A stretch of DNA of 42,217 bases from an uncultured Hyphomicrobiales bacterium (lineage in GTDB: Bacteria > Pseudomonadota > Alphaproteobacteria > Rhizobiales > Hyphomicrobiaceae), in contig CADEFX010000010.1 in the NCBI GenBank assembly GCA_902826715.1, positions 1-42,217 of the forward strand, read 5' to 3'. A model generated the notes under the pieces. The model was given only the letters and a program-made list of their open reading frames with translations. It made no database searches and had not been told where the DNA came from. The position numbers and the translations under genes were made by a program. Shown here in pieces: positions 15,441-24,837 of this stretch. The first letter of the stretch is position 1; the number at the start of each line of letters is the position of its first letter.

Positions 15441-16729
15441 TGCTTTGGACGGTGCTCGGCGTTTCGCTGTTCAGTTTCGCCGCTACCGGCGCGACGCTCG
15501 GGGCCGCGATGGGTCTCACGGGTTTCATCATCCTGCATTTCTTCGCCGGCGGCTCGACCAACGTCGGCATGTATGCCGTCTGGGACCTGATGAACAACTT
15601 CACGTTCAGTGCGGTGCCGATGTTCATCCTGCTCGGCGATGTGCTGGTAGCGGGCGGTCTCAGCACACGCGTCTATACGGCGATCGCCCCGCTGTTTCAG
15701 CGCGTGCCGGGCCAGCTCCTGCATTCCAACATCGCCGTTTCGACGGTGTTCGGCGCCGTCAGCGGATCGAGCGCCGCCACATCGGCCGCCGTCGGCGCGG
15801 TGGCTTTTCCCGAATTGTCGAAGCGCGGATACTACCTGCCGTCCGTATGCGCATCGCTGGCGGCTGGTGGCACGCTCGGCCTCCTCATCCCACCCAGCCT
15901 GTCGCTGCTGATCTACGGCGCCTGGCAGGAAGTGTCGATCGGCAAGCTGTTTTTGGCCGGTATCCTGCCGGGCCTGCTGATGGCCGCGCTGTTCATGGTC
16001 TATATCTTCATCGACAGCTTCATCCGGCCGCATCACCTGCCGCCGCGCGGCGAGAAAATGCCTTTCCGGCAGATCATGCGCGGCCTCGTCGACATTTGGC
16101 CCATCGCCATTCTGATCGCCAGCGTGCTCGGCACCATCTATCTCGGCATCGCCACTGTCACGGAGTCTGCGGGCCTTGGCGCCGCCACCACGATCATCCT
16201 GGGTTTCCTTGTCGGCCAGCTCACCACCAGGAAGCTGCTGAAGGCGGCCGTCGATACGACGCTCAGCTTCGGCGTGCTCTCCTTTATCCTGATCGGCGCC
16301 GCGGTGCTCAGCCAGGCCATCACGGTGCTGGGCGTGCCAAAAGCGATCGTCGAGTACGCCCAGACCTTCCAGATGACGAAGTACCAGATCCTGGCGGCAG
16401 TCGTCTTCTTCTACCTCGTCATGGGCATCTTTTTCGACGGTATCTCCCTGATGCTGACGACGGTGCCGTTCATCTATCCCGTCATGACGCTCGCGGGTTT
16501 CGATCCCGTGTGGCTCGGTGTGTTCGTCACTATCATGATCGAGATCGGCATGCTGACCCCGCCGGTGGGCGTCAATTTGTTTGTCATGCTGTCGATCGCG
16601 CGGCAACAGGTGACCATGGGCGAGCTCGGCCGAGAGTGCCTGCCCTACTGGATCATGATGCTGGTCGGCACCGCGCTGATCACGGCCTTCCCGATCATCG
16701 CCCTGTGGCTGCCTAACATGGTCAAGTAG
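15440..16729 (+). CDS. dctM: TRAP transporter large membrane subunit, DctM family
   Basis: This is the ion-coupled transport subunit of a TRAP system (429 residues, about 11-13 membrane helices). Family landmarks are SGSSAATSAAVGAVAFPEL around residues 110-130, GGTLGLLIPPS around 145-156, and the C-terminal MLTPPVGVNLFVM. It is separated from the following hyuA by 41 bp with no terminator seen, so the second hydantoinase pair is probably on the same transcript. Family assignment is secure; coupling to a sodium gradient is family knowledge. Confidence 0.94.
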   Translation: MLWTVLGVSLFSFAATGATLGAAMGLTGFIILHFFAGGSTNVGMYAVWDLMNNFTFSAVPMFILLGDVLVAGGLSTRVYTAIAPLFQRVPGQLLHSNIAVSTVFGAVSGSSAATSAAVGAVAFPELSKRGYYLPSVCASLAAGGTLGLLIPPSLSLLIYGAWQEVSIGKLFLAGILPGLLMAALFMVYIFIDSFIRPHHLPPRGEKMPFRQIMRGLVDIWPIAILIASVLGTIYLGIATVTESAGLGAATTIILGFLVGQLTTRKLLKAAVDTTLSFGVLSFILIGAAVLSQAITVLGVPKAIVEYAQTFQMTKYQILAAVVFFYLVMGIFFDGISLMLTTVPFIYPVMTLAGFDPVWLGVFVTIMIEIGMLTPPVGVNLFVMLSIARQQVTMGELGRECLPYWIMMLVGTALITAFPIIALWLPNMVK

Positions 16730-16770
16730 GCGAGCCGCGGCGCAGCGACTATGTTCAAGGAATGAAGCGC

Positions 16771-18837
16771 ATGGCGTTTGACACTGATCCCGAAACCGTC
16801 GAAGTCGGTATTGATATCGGGGGCACCTTCACGGACGTGGTATGCCGAAGGAACGGCACATCCATCAGCATCGTCAAACTCGCCACGACGCGCGCTGATC
16901 CCTCACTCGCCGTTTTGTCCGCCGTCGAGCACATGATGAAAGAGTGGCACATCGCGCCCGCCTCCATCAAGCGGCTGCTGCACGGCACCACGATAGCCAC
17001 CAACGCCGTCCTCGAGCGCAAGGGCGCGCGCGTCGGCCTCATCACCAGCCATGGCTTCCGCGACGTGCTCGAGATCGGCCGCGTCATGCGCCAGAAACTC
17101 TATGGGGCGATCCTCGAGCCCGAGACGCCGGTTTTTCTCGCGCCGCGCAAGTTCCGCAAGGAAGCCACCGAGCAAGTCTCCGCCTCCGGCGAAGTCATCG
17201 TCCCGCTCGATGACGCCTCCGTCATCGCCGCCGTCGATGATCTCGTGGGCCAGGGCGTCGAGGTGATCGCCGTCGCATACATCTTCTCCTTCCTCAATCC
17301 CGCGCACGAGCTGCGCACGCGCGAGATCATCCGCCAGAGGCATCCGAAAATGCTCGTCTCGCTGTCGTCGGACGTCGATCCGGCCTTTCGCGAGTACGAG
17401 CGCACTGTTGTCACCGCCTTCGACGCCTACATGAAGCCGGTCGTCGACAGCTATCTGCGACGCCTGGAAACCGGGGTCGCGGAAGCCGGCGTCTCCTCGC
17501 CACTGCAGATCATGCAGTCCCGCGGACTGCTCGCCGGCACGGCCGTGGCGCGCCTGCGCCCGGTGCGGCTTTTCATGTCCGGCCCTGCCGGCGGCGTTAT
17601 CGGCGGCAGTATCGCCGGCGCCATGGTGGGTCGCAACAACCTCATCACCATCGACATCGGTGGCACGAGCAGCGACATCGCCCTCGTCGAGAACGGCCAG
17701 CCCATCATCCGTCCCGAGGGCAAGGTTGGCGGCTACATGATCCGCGTGCCCATGGTGGACGTGAACGCCATCGGCTCTGGTGGTGGCAGCATCGCCTGGC
17801 TCGACGATGCGGGAGGCTTGCGCGTTGGCCCGCATTCTGCCGGCTCCGATCCCGGACCGGCCTGCTACGGCCGCGGCGGGCAGAAGGCAACTGTCACTGA
17901 TGCGTCCGTCGTGCTCGGCTACCTCAATCCGGAGTACTTCGCGGCCGGCTCCATCAAGCTCGATCCTGCCCTCGCCCGCACTACCGTCGAGCGCGAGGTG
18001 GCGAAGGCCCTCGGCCTCTCCGTCGAAGAAGCTGCCTTGGGTATCCATCGCGTCGTCAACGCCACCATGGCCGAAGGCATCCGCCTCGTGTCCGTGCGCC
18101 AGGGCCGTGATCCGCGCCATTTCACGCTCGTCGCGCTCGGCGGCGCGGGGCCCGTGCATGCCACGGCACTCGCCGCCGACCTCAACATATCGAGCGTCGT
18201 CATCCCGGTGCATCCAGGCGTGCTGGCAGCGGCCGGCCTGCTGTCCGCCCCGACCGGACACGAGGTCAGCGCCGCCTATCCACGCAAACTCGCCGCACTG
18301 GATGTCGCCGATCTCACCACCGCGCTTGCAGCCCTCGATGCCCAGTGCACCGACCTGATGGCTAACGAGAAACTGGAGCCCGGTGGCATTGGCATCCAGC
18401 ACTTCGCCGACATGTGCTACGTCGGCCAGTCCTATCATCTTGAGATCCCGTTTGCGGTGCAGGGCGCCCAGACCGCAAGGCGTTTGTCCGAGGATTTCCT
18501 CAAATATCATGAGCAGGTCTACGGCTACGCCACCAACAATCCAATTTCTCTCGTCAATCTGCGCACCGTGCACCAGACCAAGCCCGCCGACGCCCTGTTC
18601 AAGTCGAGTTACGCGCCCGCACCCGGCGAAGCCCGCAAGGGCACCCGCCTGATCCGCGTTGCGGGGGCGCAGCAGCCGGTCGAGGCTGACGTCTATGCGC
18701 GCGCATGCCTCATTGCCGGCACGGTTATCTGCGGCCCCGCCGTCATCGAGCAGGCCGATACCACGACACTGCTCGAGCCCGGCTGGATCGCGCGCGTCTG
18801 CGATGATGGAAGTCTGCTCCTGGAGAAGTCGTCATGA
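16771..18837 (+). CDS. hyuA: Hydantoinase/oxoprolinase family subunit A (second copy)
   Basis: This second ATP-binding subunit has 688 residues and is clearly diverged from the first copy. The phosphate motifs are DIGGTFTDV at about residues 15-23 and DIGGTSSDI at about 295-303. It also carries HGTTIATNAVLERKG, GSGGGSIAW and GPACYGRGG. The ATG at 16771 is preferred over 16762 because AAGGA then lies nine bases upstream. Its TGA overlaps the ATG of the next gene. That two A/B pairs share an operon suggests two different cyclic-amide or carboxylation steps, or two substrate ranges. Its partner B gene is interrupted by an amber codon, so whether this A subunit has a full partner is unclear. Confidence 0.92.
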   Translation: MAFDTDPETVEVGIDIGGTFTDVVCRRNGTSISIVKLATTRADPSLAVLSAVEHMMKEWHIAPASIKRLLHGTTIATNAVLERKGARVGLITSHGFRDVLEIGRVMRQKLYGAILEPETPVFLAPRKFRKEATEQVSASGEVIVPLDDASVIAAVDDLVGQGVEVIAVAYIFSFLNPAHELRTREIIRQRHPKMLVSLSSDVDPAFREYERTVVTAFDAYMKPVVDSYLRRLETGVAEAGVSSPLQIMQSRGLLAGTAVARLRPVRLFMSGPAGGVIGGSIAGAMVGRNNLITIDIGGTSSDIALVENGQPIIRPEGKVGGYMIRVPMVDVNAIGSGGGSIAWLDDAGGLRVGPHSAGSDPGPACYGRGGQKATVTDASVVLGYLNPEYFAAGSIKLDPALARTTVEREVAKALGLSVEEAALGIHRVVNATMAEGIRLVSVRQGRDPRHFTLVALGGAGPVHATALAADLNISSVVIPVHPGVLAAAGLLSAPTGHEVSAAYPRKLAALDVADLTTALAALDAQCTDLMANEKLEPGGIGIQHFADMCYVGQSYHLEIPFAVQGAQTARRLSEDFLKYHEQVYGYATNNPISLVNLRTVHQTKPADALFKSSYAPAPGEARKGTRLIRVAGAQQPVEADVYARACLIAGTVICGPAVIEQADTTTLLEPGWIARVCDDGSLLLEKSS

Positions 18838-20534
18838 AGGACGCGCATCACGCGAACGGCAGCCTCGATCCCATCACGCTCGAGGTCGTGCGCCACAAGG
18901 TCGACGGTATCGCTGCCGAGATGGAGATGACCGTCATCCGCAGCGCCTTCTCGACCATCGTCAAGGAAGCGCTCGATGCTTCGGCGGCCCTGTTTACGCG
19001 CAACGGCGAGACGCTGGCGCAGGCCGTGGCCGTGCCAAATCACCTCGCCACACTCGAACCGATGATGAAAGCGCTGCTCGTCCGTTTTCCGCTGGCGGAC
19101 ATGAACGACGGCGATCTCTACATCCTGAACGACCCCTACGCCGCCGGCGGCACCCATATCCCCGACATCGCCATCATCCAGCCTGTCTTCAACGATGGTG
19201 AGATCATCGGCTTCTCGACCGCGCTCACGCATCACCAGGACACGGGCGGGATGACGCCAGGCTCCACGCCCACCAATGCCACCGAGATCTTCCAGGAGGG
19301 CCTGCGTCTGCCGCCCGTCAAATTCCGGGATCGCGGCAAGTTCGACGACACGCTGATCCAGGTCATGCGGCTGAACGTGCGCCTGCCCGACATCTTCATG
19401 GGCGACATCAACGCCCAGATCGCGGCCTGTGCCATCGGTGCGCGGCGCCTCAAGGAATTGGCACAGACCTACGGCAACGCGCATCTGCTGGCGCTGTTCG
19501 ATGCGCTGCTCGACCACTCCGAGCGCCTGACGCGCAAGGCCATCGCCGACATCCCTGACGGCACGTATCGCTACGTCGACTGGCTCGACAATGACGGTGT
19601 CGACATCGATCGCCCGGTTCGCATCGAGGTCGCCGTGATCGTCGATGGCGATCGCATCACTTTTGACTTCACCGGCACCGATCCGCAGTTGCGCGGCCCC
19701 TGCAACGCGCCGAAATCCGGCACCTTTGCCGCTGCCTGCTTCTCGCTGCGAGCCGTCACCGATCCCGACAACACCATGCCGACCAACGGCGGCTGTTTCC
19801 GTCCGCTCTCGTTCGTCCTGCCCGAGGGCAGCCTCGTCAATCCGCAGGACCCCGCGCCCCTCGGTTGCCGCGCGCTCACCATCAAACGCCTCGCCGGCTG
19901 CATCATGGGCGCCTTGCGCCAGGCCGTGCCTGAGCGCGTGCCGGCCGACTGCGGCGACGAGTTGATGATCCTGCACTTGGGCGGCAAGCGTGCGGACGGC
20001 TCGCGTTATGTCACGTCTCAGCTTCTCGCTGCCGGAACCGGCGCCGGTCCCAACGGCGACGGCACTGATGCCATCGAGACGAACATCTCCAACTGCATGA
20101 ACGTGCCCGCCGAGGCCATCATGATGGAGGCGCCGATCCGCGTGCACTCGCTGCTGCTGGCCGAGGGCTCGGGCGGCGCCGGGCGCTGGCGCGGCGGCCT
20201 TGGCTGCGTCCAGGAATTTGAGATCCTCGACGGTTAGGTCACCGCCACCTATCGCGGCGAGCGTCATTTCTTCTCCGCGGCCGGCATGGACGGAGGCGCA
20301 CCAGGCGGCAAGGCCTGGGCCGTCATCCGCCGTGCCGACGGCACGGAGGAAACGGTGCCCTCCAAGATCGTCACCCGCCTATTTGCCGGCGACCGCTTCG
20401 TGCTTGCTACTGCCGGGGGCGGCGGACGTGGTGATCCGCGCGCGCGCCCGGCGTTATTGGTTGCAGACGACGTTGCCAATGGCAAAGTCACGTCGACCGA
20501 AGCCTGTGAGGCCTACGGCCAGAACATATCCTGA
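18834..20534 (+). pseudogene. hyuB: Hydantoinase/oxoprolinase subunit B (second copy) with in-frame amber codon
   Basis: The reading frame runs 467 codons from the ATG at 18834 to a TAG at 20235-20237. It then continues in the same frame for 98 more codons to a TGA at 20532-20534, with clear HyuB sequence on both sides (FEILDG, then TATYRGERHFFS and GGGGRGDP). Without the TAG the product would be about 566 residues, the family norm. The family usually has an acidic or polar residue at this point, so a single change such as GAG to TAG explains it. The upstream metal-site signature NDPYAAGGTHIPDI and LTHHQDTGG are intact. It could be a recent nonsense mutation, a sequence error, or translational readthrough. 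A truncated protein would lack the last beta-rich part. Confidence 0.85.
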
Positions 20535-20599
20535 GGCAGGCAGCCGGCTGTCGTGGAGTTAAGTGCCGGAAGGTAGCATCGGAAGTTAGTGATTGAGAT

Positions 20600-20622
20600 C
20601 CGCATCTATCTGTTGGATGCGG
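20600..20622 (+). promoter_or_regulatory. Stem-loop upstream of tctC
   Basis: CCGCATC (20600-20606) pairs perfectly with GATGCGG (20616-20622) across a nine-base loop. It lies 26 bases before the tctC ATG, which has its own AGGAGA site. There is no T-run. It may be an operator or an mRNA-processing hairpin that separates the transporter module from hyuB. Confidence 0.4.
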
Positions 20623-20647
20623 CTCGTGGCGAATCTAGGAGATTGAA

Positions 20648-21640
20648 ATGTTACGCAAGCTTGTGACGCTCGGTGTGTTGGGTGGAGCGCTGGCCTCGAT
20701 AGCGATAAGTACGGCTCAGGCGCAGGGCCAATTTCCAGAACGCCCGGTGACGCTGATCAATCCCCTTCCGGCCGGTGGTGGCGTCGACATTGCCATGCGC
20801 GGGCTGGCTAAAGAAATGCAGACGATCCTTGGCCAGCCAGTGCTGGTTGAAAGCCGTGCTGGCGCAGGCGGCACGATTGCGGGAACCTACATCGCGCAAG
20901 CCAAGCCGGACGGCTATGCGGTAGGCTTGTTCCAGTCGACGCAAGCCATTCCGGAAGTGTACGCGGCGTTCCAAAAGCCTCCGTATACGAGCGAACAGAT
21001 CCGGCCGGTCGCGCGCTACATGAGCCTGATCTATGGCTTGCCGTCGCGCGCAGGCGCCCCCTGGAAGACGATGTCCGAGCTGGTGAAGTACATCAAAGAC
21101 AATCCGGGCAAAGTGAAATGGGGGCGCACCATCGGCGTTGGCCACCCGCTGCAGCTCTTGACCTACTCTCTCCTCAAGAAGGAGAACCTGGACGTCAAGG
21201 AAGTGCCGTTCAAGGGCGCCGCCGATGCGATCACGGCTTTGCTCGGCGGCCACATCGATGTCGCCTTCGGCATCTCCGTGACGGCGACCGAAGGCCACGT
21301 GAGTGCAGGCAGGCTTTCCGTGCTCGCCATTCACAACGGCACCCGCATCAAGAGCATGCCCGAGATACCGACTTTCGCCGAGCTTGGGCTCGATCCTGGC
21401 GTCGTGCCGATCTACAACACGTTCTTCGTGCCGAAGGACACGCCGGAGCCGGTGGTCGTCAAGCTGCAGGACGCAGTGAAGCGTGCCATCGAGACACCTG
21501 CCATTGCCGAATATGCCCAGAAGAACGGCTTCGAACTCTACTACGGCGCCGAGGCGGATATCCGCGACGAGCTGAAGCGCGATCGCGAGGTCACCACTGC
21601 GCTCATCGAGGCGATGCAGAAGGACAAGCCTGCGCAATGA
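20648..21640 (+). CDS. tctC: Tripartite tricarboxylate (TTT) transporter receptor, Bug/TctC family
   Basis: This is a periplasmic receptor of 330 residues. The N-terminal signal peptide has a hydrophobic stretch at about residues 8-22 and AQA cleavage near 24-26. Bug-family marks are FPERPVTLINP just after cleavage, PAGGGVDIAMRGLA, and the GAGGTIAGTYIAQAKPDGY loop that closes over a carboxylate through water contacts. CTAGGAGA precedes the ATG. The stop overlaps the tctB ATG (ATGA). Unlike many orphan Bug proteins, this one is encoded with its membrane partners, so it very likely works in transport of a di- or tricarboxylate or a related acid. Confidence 0.93.
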   Translation: MLRKLVTLGVLGGALASIAISTAQAQGQFPERPVTLINPLPAGGGVDIAMRGLAKEMQTILGQPVLVESRAGAGGTIAGTYIAQAKPDGYAVGLFQSTQAIPEVYAAFQKPPYTSEQIRPVARYMSLIYGLPSRAGAPWKTMSELVKYIKDNPGKVKWGRTIGVGHPLQLLTYSLLKKENLDVKEVPFKGAADAITALLGGHIDVAFGISVTATEGHVSAGRLSVLAIHNGTRIKSMPEIPTFAELGLDPGVVPIYNTFFVPKDTPEPVVVKLQDAVKRAIETPAIAEYAQKNGFELYYGAEADIRDELKRDREVTTALIEAMQKDKPAQ

Positions 21641-22086
21641 ACCTGGGGCAGTTTCTCGCAGCCCTGACCTGGTTCGGAATCGGCGTCGCAATAGCGATGG
21701 GCGCCTTTAGCCTTGGGATCGGAGCTTTGGGTAGCCCCGGTCCAGGATTGTTCGCGTTCGTCATTGGCATGGGCATGGCAGCGCTAGCGCTGAGCGTTGC
21801 AGCCAATGCCGTGCGAACCGCGCCTGCGACAGGCGCCCCCATGTGGCCTCAGCGTGCAGGCTCCATAAGCGTCGTGATCGCCGCCTTGGCCTTCTACACG
21901 CTGACGTTGGAGCGCATCGGTTTTCTCCCCAGCACCTTCCTGTTCTTGCTTGCTCTGCTCGGCACGTTGGGCCGTGCGAGCTGGATGGCGACCGCGCTGG
22001 CGAGCGTCGGCATCACCTTGGGCTCTTATCTTGTGTTCGCAAAGTTGCTGAAGATAACCCTGCCCGCCGGGATGCTGGGACTTTAG
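21637..22086 (+). CDS. tctB: TTT transporter small membrane subunit, TctB family
   Basis: The 149-residue protein has four predicted membrane helices. The glycine-rich first half contains SPGPGLFAFVIGMGM, the usual TctB hallmark, and a FLPSTFLFL segment lies in the second half. The ATG at 21637 overlaps the tctC stop. The stop is two bases before the tctA start. Length and layout are normal for the family. Confidence 0.9.
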   Translation: MNLGQFLAALTWFGIGVAIAMGAFSLGIGALGSPGPGLFAFVIGMGMAALALSVAANAVRTAPATGAPMWPQRAGSISVVIAALAFYTLTLERIGFLPSTFLFLLALLGTLGRASWMATALASVGITLGSYLVFAKLLKITLPAGMLGL

Positions 22087-22088
22087 TC

Positions 22089-23585
22089 ATGGACACGCTC
22101 GGGCACCTGTTGCACGGCTTCAGCGTCACGCTGCAACCGCACAATCTCTTCTACTGCTTTCTTGGGGTATTCGGCGGCACGCTCGTAGGTGTCCTCCCGG
22201 GCCTTGGTCCGCAATCGGCGATCGTGCTGCTGCTGCCCGCTGCCGTTTATCTGGAGCCGGTAACGGCCATCATCATGCTGGCGGGGGTCTACTACGGCTC
22301 GATGTATGGCGGATCGACAACCTCCATTCTCGTCAACATTCCGGGAGAAGGCGCCTCCGTCGTCACATGCATCGACGGCCATCAGATGGCGCTGCAGGGC
22401 CGGGCGGGGCCCGCTTTGGGCATTGCAGCTTTCGGCTCCTTCATCGCAGGTACGTTCGGGCTGATCCTTCTGACGATTGCAGGCGGGCCGATCGCCGACT
22501 TTGCGCTTCGCTTTGGGCCACCGGAGTATTTCGCGCTGATGTGCCTGGCGCTGGTGATCCTCATCAACCTGTCGGGAAGCTCGCTGCAGAAGGGGCTGAT
22601 CTCGGCGCTCGCGGGCTTGTTCCTCGGCAGCATTGGACTTGACCTTGTGACGGGAGAGCCGCGTTTCACCATGGGCATGCCCGTCCTGTACGACGGGCTG
22701 GGCTTGATCCCGGTCATTATGGGGCTTTACGGCGTGGCCGAAGTGCTCATCAATGTGGAGCAGGGCCTCACGCGCACCATCAATCACGGAAAAATCAAGA
22801 ACCTCTTCCCCAGCTCGGACGACTGGCGCGCGTCAGCCGCGCCCATCGCACGCGGCACGCTCCTGGGATCTCTGCTCGGGACGTTGCCCGGCGCTGGTGT
22901 CGTGCTGGCGAGCTTCCTGTCCTACACGCTCGAGCGCCGGCTTTCGAAAACGCCCGAGCGCTTCGGTCATGGAGCCATTGAAGGTGTCGCGGGGCCGGAG
23001 TCGGCCAATAACGCCGCAGCTCAGTGCGGCTTCATCCCGCTGCTCTCGCTGGGCATACCGGCGAATGTCGCCACGGCGCTGCTGCTGGGCGCTTTCGTCA
23101 TTCTGGGCATCCAGCCGAGCCCGACGCTCATCAGCACGCATCCCGATCTCTTCTGGGGCACCGTTGCCAGCATGTACGTCGGCAACGCGATGCTGCTGAT
23201 CCTCAACTTGCCTTTGATCGGCCTGTGGGTGCAGATTCTGCGCGTGCCCTACGCCATGCTGTTTCCCGGCGTTCTGCTGTTCGGCCTGATCGGCGTCTAC
23301 ATGGTCAACACGAACATCGCCGAAGTCTGGATCATGATTTTCTTCGGCATCGTCGGCTACGTGATGAAGAAGGCCGACTACGAATTCGCGCCGATGGTTC
23401 TGGCGCTGGTCATCTCGCCGATCTTCGAGAATGCCTTCCGCCAATCCCTGATTCTCTCAGGGGGAAGCTTCTCCATCTTCTTCACGCAGCCACTCGCGTG
23501 CTTTCTGATGTTGTGCGCCGCAATCGCGCTCGTTCTCCAGCTCGTTCCCCAGATCCGCCAGGTCACGGCGAAGTTGGAGGGCTAG
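22089..23585 (+). CDS. tctA: TTT transporter large membrane subunit, TctA family
   Basis: This is the transport-forming subunit, 498 residues with about 12 membrane helices. Family landmarks are GVLPGLGPQSAIVLLLP around residues 39-55, YYGSMYGGSTTSILVNIPGE around 75-95, and a second repeat with LPGAGVVLASFLSY around 270-285. The internal repeat reflects the two inverted halves of this fold. The ATG at 22089 follows tctB by two bases. It is the last gene of the long plus-strand run. The next gene ends one base away on the opposite strand, so the two transcription units converge without room for a spacer terminator. Confidence 0.94.
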   Translation: MDTLGHLLHGFSVTLQPHNLFYCFLGVFGGTLVGVLPGLGPQSAIVLLLPAAVYLEPVTAIIMLAGVYYGSMYGGSTTSILVNIPGEGASVVTCIDGHQMALQGRAGPALGIAAFGSFIAGTFGLILLTIAGGPIADFALRFGPPEYFALMCLALVILINLSGSSLQKGLISALAGLFLGSIGLDLVTGEPRFTMGMPVLYDGLGLIPVIMGLYGVAEVLINVEQGLTRTINHGKIKNLFPSSDDWRASAAPIARGTLLGSLLGTLPGAGVVLASFLSYTLERRLSKTPERFGHGAIEGVAGPESANNAAAQCGFIPLLSLGIPANVATALLLGAFVILGIQPSPTLISTHPDLFWGTVASMYVGNAMLLILNLPLIGLWVQILRVPYAMLFPGVLLFGLIGVYMVNTNIAEVWIMIFFGIVGYVMKKADYEFAPMVLALVISPIFENAFRQSLILSGGSFSIFFTQPLACFLMLCAAIALVLQLVPQIRQVTAKLEG

Positions 23586-23586
23586 T

Positions 23587-24777
23587 CTAGACGACGCCCT
23601 GCGAGCGCAGGTTGGCAATTTTTGCAGCGTCGTAACCGAGATCGCGCAACACGTCGTCGGTGTGCTCGCCGCGCTCGGGCGTGGCACTGCGAATGCGTGA
23701 GGGCGTGCGCTCCATCTTGGCCGCTTGGCCCGTAAGACGGATCTCGCCGAGCGTAGGATGCTTGACCGGGACGGCCATCTCCAGAAGCTGCACTTGCGGA
23801 TCGGCAAACACCTTGTCGATCGTGAATACTGGTCCGCACGGGATGCCGGCGGTGTTGAATTCGGCGATCCAGTGCTCGGCGGGGCGCTTTCTGGTCTTGG
23901 CCGAGATGAGTTCATTCAGCGGAGCACGATTGGTGGAGCGCGCTTCGCCGTTTGCAAAACGCGGATCCTTCCACAACTCCGGCGCCTCCAGGACGAGACA
24001 GCACTTCTCCCACATGCCCTCGCCCGCCGAAGCAATATTGATCGGGTCTGTCGCGGTCGGATAGAGGCCTTGCGGCATGATCGTGGGGTGGTCGTTGCCG
24101 GTCGATTTCGGCACCTCGCCGGTGAACAGATACTTGGATGCGAGAAAATCCAGGAGTTGGATCTGGGCAGCCAGGAGGGAAGAATGCACCCACTGACCCT
24201 GGCCCGAGGTTTCCCGTTCGATCAGCGCCACAAGAATCGCCTGCGCCAGCAGATACCCCGAAGTCAAATCCGCGATCGCGATGCCGACGCGGACCGGCCC
24301 CTGGCCGGGCAGACCCGTGACAGACATCAAGCCGCCCATGCCTTGGGCAATCTGATCGAAGCCCGGCCGATCGGAGTACGGGCCCGTTTGGCCGAAGCCG
24401 GAGATCGAGCCGTAGACGATGCGTGGATTGACCTTGGCGCACGCTTCGTAATCGATCCCAAGCCGGTGCTTCACGTCCGGCTTGTAGTTCTCCACCACCA
24501 CGTCGGCGCGACGTACGAGATCGAAGAACACGTCCTTTCCAGAGTCGGCTTTTAAGTTCAGCGTAAGGCTGCGTTTATTGCGATGCAGGTTTTGAAAGTC
24601 GAAGTCGTGCCGCGGTTGGCCAAGTCCACGCTTGCCGTAGACGGCTTCCGGAGCCTCGATCATCAGCACGTCGGCCCCCCAGTCGGAGAGTTGGCGGACG
24701 GCGGTCGGTCCGGCCCGGGCCTGTGTCAGGTCGAGGACGCGGAAGCGGGCAAGGGGAAGCGGTGTCGGCGCGGTCAT
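23587..24777 (-). CDS. Class III CoA-transferase (CaiB/formyl-CoA transferase family)
   Basis: It would transfer CoA between carboxylic acids, such as succinyl-CoA or another donor to a locus-specific acid. The 396-residue protein starts MTAP at 24777, matching the usual N-terminus; an in-frame ATG at 24819 adds 14 residues. Family signatures are LDLTQARAGP (15-24), GADVLMIE (34-41), NLHRNKRS (63-70), the catalytic Asp170 in IAIADLTSG, and GIPCGPV near the C-terminus. It runs against the tctA operon and follows the thioesterase by 60 bp on the same strand. The pair suggests that an imported acid is activated to a CoA ester. The substrate is unknown. Confidence 0.92.
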   Translation of the reverse strand: MTAPTPLPLARFRVLDLTQARAGPTAVRQLSDWGADVLMIEAPEAVYGKRGLGQPRHDFDFQNLHRNKRSLTLNLKADSGKDVFFDLVRRADVVVENYKPDVKHRLGIDYEACAKVNPRIVYGSISGFGQTGPYSDRPGFDQIAQGMGGLMSVTGLPGQGPVRVGIAIADLTSGYLLAQAILVALIERETSGQGQWVHSSLLAAQIQLLDFLASKYLFTGEVPKSTGNDHPTIMPQGLYPTATDPINIASAGEGMWEKCCLVLEAPELWKDPRFANGEARSTNRAPLNELISAKTRKRPAEHWIAEFNTAGIPCGPVFTIDKVFADPQVQLLEMAVPVKHPTLGEIRLTGQAAKMERTPSRIRSATPERGEHTDDVLRDLGYDAAKIANLRSQGVV

Positions 24778-24837
24778 TCCTGGTTCCAGTCTCGTCGCAT
24801 GCGTGAGGAGGGGGAGCACGTCATGGGAGGTCGCATC

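Noticed and set aside
16903..18573. Long minus-strand open frame opposite the second hyuA
   Set aside because: It is a codon-position mirror of hyuA in GC-rich DNA, His/Asp/Gly-rich and without recognisable domains.
18693..20267. Long minus-strand open frame opposite the second hyuB
   Set aside because: It is a shadow of hyuB with low-complexity composition and no motif.
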